From Lysobacter_K koreensis (GTDB lineage Bacteria; Pseudomonadota; Gammaproteobacteria; Xanthomonadales; Xanthomonadaceae): DNA of 64,000 nucleotides. The notes under the pieces were generated by a model, which did not search any database, had not been told where the DNA came from, and saw only the letters and a list, made by a program, of their open reading frames with translations. A program made the translations under genes and the position numbers. This document shows positions 34,990 through 43,678 of this stretch, one piece after another (the stretch's first letter is position 1; each line of letters opens with the position of its first letter). The DNA is taken from positions 62,001 to 126,000 of the forward strand of contig NZ_JBHTIH010000007.1 in the NCBI RefSeq assembly GCF_042677045.1, given 5' to 3'.

Positions 34990-35084
34990 CGGTAAAACGT
35001 CCGGATTACTAAATAGGGATGGACTAGATCCATCCGCATTCGGCGTTCCCTCTGTTGGGGATGTAAGTACCAAATCGCCGGTCC
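34990..35084. repeat. 95-bp direct repeat, copy 2
   Basis: Second copy of the element at 34176-34270, ending just upstream of the Rep-like gene. Being the same length and about 90 percent identical, the two copies may be binding sites, promoters or small RNA units for the flanking genes. Confidence 0.9.
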
Positions 35085-35147
35085 GAAGTGCATGTCGCGA
35101 GGCATGCCCTATCGGATTACTTCGCCCAAAAGAAACCCTTAAATCAA

Positions 35148-35594
35148 ATGATGACTCTAACGACACCTCTAATTGACAAATACCGCCACTACCGAGCCAT
35201 CGGACACGCCGTCTATTCCGTAACGCTGTCTACCTACGTAGCAAGCGAGGCGGTCGCCAAGTCCGACAAGATGCGCCACTACTGGGATAACCACTTCATC
35301 TATCGGGTGAAGCGCTGCCTTCCATTCAAGGCGAAGATCGACCATGACTGGGTCGTCGAATGCTCGCCGAAAGGCTTCTACCACTACCACGGCTTCCTTG
35401 CGGTCCAGTCGGCGTACTCGCACAAGATCTGGAGGGACAACGGACTGCGCAAGCAGCTCCGCTTGGATCTAGACAGCCTTGCAATCAAAAGCCCCTATCG
35501 ACCGTTTCGAGTCAACGCCCATCTCATCGAACCTGTGAAGAGCGTGGAGGCTTGGTCGAACTACTCCACTAAGCAAAGCCAGCCGTACACCTAA
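35148..35594 (+). CDS. Candidate HUH-type Rep (rolling-circle initiator-like) protein
   Basis: The 148-residue protein shows the three short motifs expected for a single-tyrosine HUH endonuclease: a hydrophobic TLT-type motif (MMTLTT at the start or YSVTLST near 23-29), the HUH motif FYHYHGFLAV (His79, His81), and YSTK (Tyr139, Lys142), the YxxK motif. This is a pattern match, not a family assignment. It lies at the head of a small operon with a 66-residue protein and a ribbon-helix-helix protein, reminiscent of small rolling-circle replicons or filamentous phage modules. An upstream GTG at 35088 is another possible start. Confidence 0.6.
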   Translation: MMTLTTPLIDKYRHYRAIGHAVYSVTLSTYVASEAVAKSDKMRHYWDNHFIYRVKRCLPFKAKIDHDWVVECSPKGFYHYHGFLAVQSAYSHKIWRDNGLRKQLRLDLDSLAIKSPYRPFRVNAHLIEPVKSVEAWSNYSTKQSQPYT

Positions 35595-35640
35595 ATACCA
35601 ACGTACTACCGCTATCGAACTACCATCAAGGAGGCGATCA

Positions 35641-35841
35641 ATGACCAGCCTGATTCGATTCGCCGACGCTAGCGAATGCGCCAACACGACTGGCTATCCC
35701 GATCATGGCGAGGCTATCGAGTCCATCCGAGCGCGCCTCGTCCGGAATTGGGAATCCGATAGCGTAGAAGCGCGACTGGCACTGCTGGCGAACCTGATCT
35801 ATCTGACACACCAGCAGGCAATGAGCCTACATAGGAAATGA
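35641..35841 (+). CDS. Small hypothetical protein in the Rep-like operon
   Basis: A 66-residue acidic helical protein with no family recognised. A strong AAGGAGG ribosome site precedes the ATG. One base separates its stop from the next start, so it is co-translated with the ribbon-helix-helix gene. Its composition is like that of the rest of the element. Confidence 0.7.
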   Translation: MTSLIRFADASECANTTGYPDHGEAIESIRARLVRNWESDSVEARLALLANLIYLTHQQAMSLHRK

Positions 35842-35842
35842 A

Positions 35843-36031
35843 ATGAAGAACTCCAAGCGAAGAATTCGCAACTTCCGAATTGGTGACGTTCTAGACGAGC
35901 GCTTGAAGGCTGTCGCCGATCTCGTCGGAACAGAGCCATCAACCCTACTTCGCGACTTTGTTAAGGACGGAACTTCGTTGATCATCGAAAGCCAAGAAGT
36001 GCAGGAAAGACTGCGTAAGCGCTATCTATGA
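35843..36031 (+). CDS. Ribbon-helix-helix-like DNA-binding protein
   Basis: A 62-residue basic protein with the pattern of the CopG/Arc/MetJ fold: a strand FRIGDVLDERLKAVADLVG followed by helix TEPSTLLRDFVKDGTSLII. Such small proteins often control copy number, transfer or toxin genes in mobile elements. It follows the 66-residue gene with one base between and may regulate this operon, possibly through the 95-bp repeats. That last point is inference. Confidence 0.7.
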   Translation: MKNSKRRIRNFRIGDVLDERLKAVADLVGTEPSTLLRDFVKDGTSLIIESQEVQERLRKRYL

Positions 36032-36043
36032 CGGCAACGGTGA

Positions 36044-37048
36044 CTAATCGCACTCTCCGCCATGCACAGCAGAGATTTTCCACCGCGACTGGTCAACGTC
36101 ATCATTAACGTCCAGTCCGATGCAGACGCCTTCGCCGCTTCCCGGATGCCTCCAAGGAACGGAACATCCCGCGTTCCCACAACTCCCAGGATTCCCATCA
36201 ACCTCGTGCGGATAGGCGTCGCTAAGCTCAGCTTCGGGAACGAAGCCGGCAGCGACAAGTTTCAATTTCCCGTCGCTGTAGCCGCTGCCCACGATGGATT
36301 GCGAGTCGTTGCCCGATTCGCCTGATGTGGTTTCTGGCTCATCCTGCTGCACTTCCGATGCCGAGTCGTACGAGGGCTCATCCTCTGCAACGTTCAGCGG
36401 CACTCCAGTGGATGTTTTGGGTTGCACCAACAATGCGCCGGTGCCTGCCGCAGCCGTAGCCGTAGCCGTAGCCGTAGCCGTAGCTCGATAGGGTCGAACA
36501 TCGACGAACCGGATGCTGAACTCTGGGGCGTCCATTGAGCCCTGCTCGGTCAGGCTGCTTTCCCAAACTCCCCGGTCGCTTTCCGGATGTGGCAGAAAGG
36601 TAGCGTCGAACGACACCAGGTCGCCCTCCTTCATCTGCGCCAACACGTTGAAGAGTGGGTTCTTCTGCGTGATCATCGAACCCGTCGCGTAGTCGGAAAC
36701 ACGATTAGTGACGGTGCCAAACACCACGTCGAAGCCGTCGATCGTTGCATTGATGGTAAGCGACACAACATCAGCGCCCTGATCCGTGCTTAGGTCAGTG
36801 ATCTCACCGACCCAGCCGTTGATCTCCCGTTCCTTCGAGAACTGCAAGCGATCCTGATTGCACTGATTGAACGCGAGCGACTTCTGAATATCGTTCTGAC
36901 CAGTCGCGTACTTGTCTTGGCACTCTTGGTTCAGTGAAAAGAACGCTTGCTGGCTGGCTGGATAGTCGATCGCTACCTCACCCGTTCCGCTGCAAGCAGC
37001 TGCCACCAGTGCCACTACCCCTGCCGCGATCGACCTTGCCTTAGTCAT
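36044..37048 (-). CDS. Element-encoded lipoprotein with Ala-Thr repeat
   Basis: A 334-residue predicted lipoprotein: short basic start, hydrophobic stretch and lipobox VAAAC near residue 19. The exported part has conserved-looking domains of no family I know, an Ala-Thr run (RATATATATATAAAG, near residue 190) encoded by a hexanucleotide microsatellite, an acidic Ser-rich linker (about 215-250), and a cysteine-containing C-terminal region (CGNAGCS ... GVCIG ... GGECD). Function unknown. It diverges from the XRE gene, with operator-like palindromes between them. Confidence 0.8.
   Translation of the reverse strand: MTKARSIAAGVVALVAAACSGTGEVAIDYPASQQAFFSLNQECQDKYATGQNDIQKSLAFNQCNQDRLQFSKEREINGWVGEITDLSTDQGADVVSLTINATIDGFDVVFGTVTNRVSDYATGSMITQKNPLFNVLAQMKEGDLVSFDATFLPHPESDRGVWESSLTEQGSMDAPEFSIRFVDVRPYRATATATATATAAAGTGALLVQPKTSTGVPLNVAEDEPSYDSASEVQQDEPETTSGESGNDSQSIVGSGYSDGKLKLVAAGFVPEAELSDAYPHEVDGNPGSCGNAGCSVPWRHPGSGEGVCIGLDVNDDVDQSRWKISAVHGGECD
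36450..36486. repeat. GCCGTA hexanucleotide microsatellite inside the lipoprotein gene
   Basis: About six in-frame copies of a 6-base unit (GTAGCC on the + strand) that encode alternating Ala and Thr. Gain or loss of units keeps the frame, so it would change the length of the exported linker. Confidence 0.9.
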
Positions 37049-37069
37049 ATTTCCCCTTCGCCAGATGCG

Positions 37070-37091
37070 CTACCTATAGGTAGTCTACCTA
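37070..37091. promoter_or_regulatory. Overlapping palindromic operators between lipoprotein and XRE genes
   Basis: CTACCTATAGGTAG is a perfect 14-bp palindrome (37070-37083), and TAGGTA-GTC-TACCTA (37077-37091) is a second, overlapping inverted repeat. They lie between the divergent lipoprotein and XRE genes. This layout is like the operators of controller (C) proteins and Xre repressors that regulate their own promoter. Confidence 0.7.
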
Positions 37092-37136
37092 TGCATCTGT
37101 AGAGCTAAAAGGGGCGTTTTCCTAGGGTGTGCGGCT

Positions 37137-37358
37137 ATGACCGTCACTCTCCTGCAACGACTAGGGAAAGCTCTCCGGGTGCGCCGGGAGGCGGCTGGCT
37201 TTAGCCAAGAAAGCTTTGCCGACGCAATCGACATGCACCGGACCTACTACAGTGCTATCGAACGCGGCGAAAAGAACCTGCAGCTCGATACCTTGCAGCG
37301 CATCTGCGTCGGTCTGAAATGCCGGATATGGGAAGTCCTAAGGGCAGCTGAGAACTAA
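37137..37358 (+). CDS. XRE-family transcription regulator (controller-protein-like)
   Basis: A 73-residue single-domain helix-turn-helix protein (GKALRVRREAAGFSQESFADAIDM..., with the HTH at about residues 18-40). The size and the self-facing palindromes upstream resemble controller proteins of restriction-modification systems. It converges on the methyltransferase gene (18 bases between stops). It may control the defence operon, the lipoprotein gene, or both. Confidence 0.85.
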   Translation: MTVTLLQRLGKALRVRREAAGFSQESFADAIDMHRTYYSAIERGEKNLQLDTLQRICVGLKCRIWEVLRAAEN

Positions 37359-37375
37359 GCGGCACCAGAGCCAGC

Positions 37376-38701
37376 TTATGTGCCTGCGAATTGGCGCGCG
37401 TACTCCGCGAGATGACGCGCCGAAAGGTAGCGCTTGCTGTCTTCGATCAAGCCGGCGCCTTCAAATGCTTGATCCAACTGGCTGACTCGAATCTCGGGCT
37501 CATTCTTTGCGAGCACGATGATCCGGTCCATCTGCGTTGCTCGCCCCTTCGTATCTGCCCAGATTCGAGTTGTTTTGATCTCAGCGCCGATGTGGTCGTC
37601 TAGACAACCAACAAATCCAAAATGGCCATCGTGGGCGACTCGCCGTATGAACTCGCGAGCAAGACTGATCGAACCCTTGCGTGGACGCACGACGTCGCCA
37701 ACAACGAAGACGATTACACCGGAGGGAGATAGAACCTGCCTCATCTGATCTAGCACAAGCGATGAGAAACCCATCCATTCGGATAGGTTTAAGTCGTCGT
37801 CCAGGCTTTTTGCGAGATGGCTTGTACTGCCTTCTTCGAGAAGCCAGTTCCTAATCCAATTTTGCTTGGCGTAGTTCACCACATCCAAGTAGGGTGGACT
37901 GGTAACAATTAGGTCGACCTTCCCCATGACGTCCCGCAGCGCATCACACGTTGCAAGCTGCTTGGCATCACAAGCGCTAACGCACGCGTCGTACTCTCTC
38001 GGCTCAGGATCAGCCGCCAATCTACGGACCTTGTCTTCAAGCATCGAGAAGACGTCCCGTTCAACTCGATTCAACCTGTTCTGTGCCACATACCTTCGAA
38101 CATAGTTCGGCGACATGCTGAATGTGTTCGGCATGCTTATCGATGCGTACGCGGAAGTTCCGTCCTGCCGCTCAGCCCCATGCATGATTCCCAGAAGGCA
38201 GCCAAGCAAGAATGCGTCAGCCGGCTCAAGTGAGTCGACCAGCATGTTTCTCAGATAACAAAGCTGCGCAAGCGTTGCCGGGTGATAGATGATCTGGACT
38301 TGCTCGGGTTGAATCTGCGCCTCTGGGCGATAGAGCACGCGGTCATAGTCATCACGGAGCTCGGCGATCCTCTCCATCGCCGTCTCGTAAGAGATAGACG
38401 CGCTCTTAGCTCTCGACAGCGCGAGCGCAATGGGATTGAGGTCAGACGCGTAGGCACGGCGTCCGGTTAGCCGAGCCTCCAACATCGTTGTGCCCCGCCC
38501 GGAAAACGGGTCAAGAACAACATCGCCAGGATCACTGAAGAGTGCGATTGCGGCGCGCGCCAACGAGGGCGGATACGTACCCAAGTACGAACACATCTTG
38601 TGCCATGAATGCCCCCAACGCTGCCCAAGTGTGGACCAAGGTGTCGATATTTCCAGAGCACTAACGTCAGGCAATTCTATGCAATCCAATTTGGGTCTCA
38701 C
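37376..38701 (-). CDS. DNA methyltransferase (amino-group type)
   Basis: A 441-residue DNA methyltransferase, likely modifying adenine-N6 or cytosine-N4. The SAM-binding motif I DPFSGRGTT is at residues 64-72 and the catalytic motif IV TSPPY at 267-271, followed by LDVVNYAKQNW. Order I then IV with a roughly 190-residue region between, which could contain target recognition. Its ATG overlaps the ATPase stop (ATGA, 38698-38701), so the two are translationally coupled. I cannot say from sequence alone whether a host site is protected. Confidence 0.92.
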   Translation of the reverse strand: MRPKLDCIELPDVSALEISTPWSTLGQRWGHSWHKMCSYLGTYPPSLARAAIALFSDPGDVVLDPFSGRGTTMLEARLTGRRAYASDLNPIALALSRAKSASISYETAMERIAELRDDYDRVLYRPEAQIQPEQVQIIYHPATLAQLCYLRNMLVDSLEPADAFLLGCLLGIMHGAERQDGTSAYASISMPNTFSMSPNYVRRYVAQNRLNRVERDVFSMLEDKVRRLAADPEPREYDACVSACDAKQLATCDALRDVMGKVDLIVTSPPYLDVVNYAKQNWIRNWLLEEGSTSHLAKSLDDDLNLSEWMGFSSLVLDQMRQVLSPSGVIVFVVGDVVRPRKGSISLAREFIRRVAHDGHFGFVGCLDDHIGAEIKTTRIWADTKGRATQMDRIIVLAKNEPEIRVSQLDQAFEGAGLIEDSKRYLSARHLAEYARQFAGT

Positions 38702-40953
38702 GCCGTTTCCAGAGCACCGACCACTAGCACATCAAACAACGCTTCCATGATCCCGCAAACCGTATCGCAAGCGTTGATCAACGCGATGTCTTCCCTGACC
38801 TTTTTGCGGTGATCATCATCGTTCTCTTCCGCCTCAATTCTACGGGGTTGCGCCTGAGAAGATAGGCTGTCAATGACCGCATAGAACGCTACGTGTTCGA
38901 CATAGAAGTCGAGAACTGATTGAACCGCAGACTCGTCCTTTCTTTGAGCCCGCGCAACGAGTGACGTAAGGCGCTCGTTCGACACAGAGATGAATACATT
39001 GGTGGACTCATCATCAGACTCGACAAGGGCAACCGACTTGCCATCCCAGTCGTGGTCGGAATAGAACGGCTCATCCTTCGTAACTCGAACGATACGGAGA
39101 TTGGGCGTTCTTGCATCGCCCTTCTCAGCGCCAGTTGTTTGCGGTAGTTCAATCGCCTCTAGATCTAGCGAGTCGCTAAGGCTTGCAGCCCTCGGAGGTC
39201 TTACCTCAAGAGTGACAGAAGCGGTCGCACCGATTTCGACGTCTTCCATGGCACGGAAGTAGGCAACGCCGTGCCCTCCCCGCACATTTGCCAAGCCTTG
39301 AAATGTTCCGAACGTTGGCGGATTGACGATAGCGATAAAGTGATCAAGGGATGCGAAGTAGTCAGGTCTCGCGTCCGTCTCAAACTTGATCGTGAACGTC
39401 CTTCCTGCATACACCTTTCGAGGAGACGCACTCGTAATTTTCAAGAAGCTCGGCGGATCGACTACAGGGATCGCCGCTGGCTCCTGATAGTCATGCGTTG
39501 ATTCCGGCGGCGCAGTGCGCGGACCTTCCTTGCCACCGCCTGTGAACATCGATGACTTGATTCGCTTTGCAAGCCGCTTGCGAATGGCATCGTCAGGTGC
39601 CGACGGAGACTTCATGTAGCGTTGCTTTCGCTTGTGATCCAGTTCGCGAAGCTTCTCATCGCCCGCCAACGCCTCAACGATCAATCGGCGAAGATCATCG
39701 CCAATCTGCGAATCGCGAATTGTCTCCCGCGTTGTCGGAAAGAGTTCGCGCCTTGACTCGCCATCAAGCCGGTCACAGTCGACCTGGACGATCAAATACC
39801 TATCCAAGAACGGAAGCTTCACCTCGTCCTTGATTACCGTATTGGGGAAGTCACCTTGCTTCTGACCGTTGAACGTCACGACGATCGGCTTGGAGATCAT
39901 CGCGTAGTTCTTGATCCTTTCACGAGCCGCCTCGTCGTCTGCTGAAAGAACCCACCAATGGATGTCGACTCTGCCTTCGCGGAAATGCAGATGCACGCTG
40001 TTCCGGTACTCGACCGAATCACCCTGCGTGAGACGCCGATTGTTCCCGGTGACCATTCGACCAGTTGCGTCTTTGACTTTGGATTTCCTGTTCTCCTCGA
40101 TGCGAAACGGCATCACGGGATCAAACAGGTAGTTGTGTGCCAGCCACCATAGCGATCCCGTAGGGGACGTCATTACGGATGCGTACTTCTGGACTTTCAT
40201 GTGTACATGACGAACCAGCGTCCCTGGCTCAAACCACTCATCTTCGCAATCGATAAAGAACGGTTTCAGGGTCTTGGGATCGACCATGTATTCGTAGAGC
40301 CCGTGCTTGTCCTGCTCAGTGTTGCCAGCGTTATAGCGGACCACGGTAAACCCCAGCGGTCCAGCCATGTCTTTGCCAACGGCTGCCTTCCGAGAAAAGA
40401 TGATCGTGTACGGCGAGTACGCGAGTGCCGTGGAACCACCCTGCCCAAAGGCGCCCGAGAGGAAGAGCTTCTTGAGCTTTCTGCTGTTATTCAGACTAAG
40501 AATCGAGTCTCCGAACTCACTTGGGAGAAGTCCAATTCCCTTGTCGCGAATGTCGACCGTCGGATATTCAGCGTTGTTTGAGTCCTGCAGGGTGACGACA
40601 ACCCTCTTCGAAAGTTCTTCAAACTGCTTCAGATCTTCCTTCGGGACGCTTCCAAGGTGACCCTCCGGAACTGCGAACCACGCTGACGTAGCAGAACGCG
40701 GCGTCCTAAAACCTTCTGGACAACCCTGCTGAATCCACTCGCGATCGATCACCGCATCAATCGCGTTCGTTACTCGTTCAATGAGTCCGGCAGCCGAATC
40801 GCTGCCCAAGTTGATGGTCGCAAGGTTGTTGTCTTTGTTTCCGACCGGCAGCCACTTCACTTTGACTTTGCTCTTTTGCAAGTCAGTCGAAAACGCGGTC
40901 ATATCCGGCACCGAAGTCGCACCAAGAAGTTGCTCAACAAACTTGCGTTCCAT
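38698..40953 (-). CDS. GHKL (MutL/MORC-like) ATPase, probable defence protein
   Basis: A 751-residue protein with the three motifs of a GHKL ATPase: N box IERVTNAIDAVID (Glu59, Asn63, Asp66), G1 box DIRDKGIGL (about 134-142) and G2 box GAFGQGGST (about 167-174). After the ATPase and a transducer-like middle (about 300-430) come a linker (about 455-500) and an unassigned C-terminal region (about 500-751) with beta-rich and helical parts. Known comparative work (Iyer, Abhiman and Aravind) linked such GHKL proteins to restriction-modification genes. Here it is coupled to a methyltransferase. No nuclease motif is clearly visible, so the effector activity is unknown. Confidence 0.88.
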   Translation of the reverse strand: MERKFVEQLLGATSVPDMTAFSTDLQKSKVKVKWLPVGNKDNNLATINLGSDSAAGLIERVTNAIDAVIDREWIQQGCPEGFRTPRSATSAWFAVPEGHLGSVPKEDLKQFEELSKRVVVTLQDSNNAEYPTVDIRDKGIGLLPSEFGDSILSLNNSRKLKKLFLSGAFGQGGSTALAYSPYTIIFSRKAAVGKDMAGPLGFTVVRYNAGNTEQDKHGLYEYMVDPKTLKPFFIDCEDEWFEPGTLVRHVHMKVQKYASVMTSPTGSLWWLAHNYLFDPVMPFRIEENRKSKVKDATGRMVTGNNRRLTQGDSVEYRNSVHLHFREGRVDIHWWVLSADDEAARERIKNYAMISKPIVVTFNGQKQGDFPNTVIKDEVKLPFLDRYLIVQVDCDRLDGESRRELFPTTRETIRDSQIGDDLRRLIVEALAGDEKLRELDHKRKQRYMKSPSAPDDAIRKRLAKRIKSSMFTGGGKEGPRTAPPESTHDYQEPAAIPVVDPPSFLKITSASPRKVYAGRTFTIKFETDARPDYFASLDHFIAIVNPPTFGTFQGLANVRGGHGVAYFRAMEDVEIGATASVTLEVRPPRAASLSDSLDLEAIELPQTTGAEKGDARTPNLRIVRVTKDEPFYSDHDWDGKSVALVESDDESTNVFISVSNERLTSLVARAQRKDESAVQSVLDFYVEHVAFYAVIDSLSSQAQPRRIEAEENDDDHRKKVREDIALINACDTVCGIMEALFDVLVVGALETA

Positions 40954-40968
40954 TAACCCGTTCCCCTG

Positions 40969-41190
40969 TTAGAGCTTGAAGCCGCTGTCGGCTGAATCTG
41001 TGCGTTCATCAAACCGACGTCGAGCCGTCTTGATCTCAGTTTCGATCGCCACAAAGATCTTGCGTACTTCATCCGCGGTGTACTGATAGTTCGCGCGGTT
41101 ACCAAGGTTCCCGACGAGCTGGATTTCCTTCAACAACCTGTTGACGCGGTTCTCCGCTAGCGTGAGGAACCGCTCGCGCTTGTCTCGCAT
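40969..41190 (-). CDS. Small protein heading the GHKL ATPase-methyltransferase operon
   Basis: A 73-residue basic-then-acidic helical protein (RVNRLLKEIQLVGNLGNRAN, YTADEVRKIFVAIETEIKTA). Its stop is 15 bases before the ATPase start, so the three genes form one operon. Small proteins with this kind of GNLGNR...YTADEV pattern are known to me as companions of such ATPase genes, but their function is not. Possible roles: DNA-binding cofactor or antitoxin-like partner. Confidence 0.8.
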   Translation of the reverse strand: MRDKRERFLTLAENRVNRLLKEIQLVGNLGNRANYQYTADEVRKIFVAIETEIKTARRRFDERTDSADSGFKL

Positions 41191-41339
41191 CTCAGTCTCT
41201 CCCTATCACAAGGCTCAGCCTACACCCCTAGCTAAGCATATGCAATACATTTCAGTAATGTAGCCAACGCTATCAGACCATACGAACTTATTACCGAATA
41301 TTGAACACCTTGCGTTGTAATGGCAGACGGAATGGATTG
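41191..41339. promoter_or_regulatory. Likely promoter region of the defence operon
   Basis: About 150 AT-rich bases upstream of the 73-residue gene and before the right-end ORF. It has TTCAGTAATGTAGCC and TATGCAATACA-type sequence that could hold a promoter directed leftwards. No palindrome like the XRE operators is seen here. Confidence 0.4.
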
Positions 41340-41618
41340 CTACTCTCCCGCAGCCCTGATCGATACGGTTCCGAGGTTCGTCACCACCGCCCTCCGCTCA
41401 CTCAGCAGGCGCTTAGTCCACTTTTGGTACATGGAGTACACCAGCGCCGGGTAGAAGAACTTGCCCCTAGGACTCCTGAGCCCGGCAGCGTTCAGCTCAT
41501 CCGCGATACGCGCAAAGTCCAAGCCCGAGCGGTCGCGCAGCCGCAGTACCAAGTCCGCAAGTCTGCGGTGCGCCTCAGAATGACTTGGCTGCCAAAGCTG
41601 AGGGGTCGCCACTACCAC
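41340..41618 (-). CDS. Small ORF at the right end, recombinase-tail-like
   Basis: A 92-residue basic protein from the GTG at 41618 (GTG is a guess; the frame is open further to the attachment site and into glmS in another frame). It contains GLDFARIADELNAAGLRSPRGKFFYP, in shorter parts FARIADELNAAGL and SPRGKFFYPALVY, a pattern like the LN-x-x-G-x-x-(S/T)-P-R-G motif in the DNA-binding part of large serine recombinases. It may be a remnant of another recombinase, or a small partner protein encoded next to attR. Confidence 0.5.
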   Translation of the reverse strand: MVVATPQLWQPSHSEAHRRLADLVLRLRDRSGLDFARIADELNAAGLRSPRGKFFYPALVYSMYQKWTKRLLSERRAVVTNLGTVSIRAAGE

Positions 41619-41647
41619 GACGTAGCTGACAACACCCCCGTTGGAAA

Positions 41648-43489
<1,842 letters not shown>

Positions 43490-43546
43490 GGGGGACGAAC
43501 TCCTGCCGAGACTGTGCGCAGTCTACCGGGCCGGATCGGGTGCGCT

Positions 43547-43576
43547 CCACGCGGACAGTGGCACCTGTCCGCGTGG
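43547..43576. promoter_or_regulatory. Perfect 12-bp inverted repeat, probable enhancer site
   Basis: CCACGCGGACAG, spacer TGGCAC, CTGTCCGCGTGG. It lies about 55 bases upstream of the sigma-54 promoter of the efflux operon, as expected for the upstream activating site of a sigma-54 activator. The response regulator gene at 48426 in the same operon is the obvious candidate to bind it. A further inverted sequence, ACTGTGCGCAGT (43511-43522), lies nearer glmS. Confidence 0.8.
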
Positions 43577-43630
43577 ACAGTCCGGACGCCTGCCGCTTCC
43601 GTAAGGCATTGAATGGAATGGCCTTGCGCT

Positions 43631-43646
43631 TGGCACGTTCCCTGCT
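43631..43646 (+). promoter_or_regulatory. Sigma-54 promoter of the efflux operon
   Basis: TTGGCACG-TTCC-CTGCT matches the sigma-54 consensus (GG at 43632 and GC at 43644, exactly 12 bases apart) with one mismatch in the TTGC element. It lies 35 bases upstream of the MacA-like adaptor ATG. Together with the palindromic enhancer upstream and the encoded sigma-54 regulator, the assignment is strong. Confidence 0.8.
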
Positions 43647-43678
43647 TTGCTAGGTGAGACCTCCCACCACTGGCTTCC

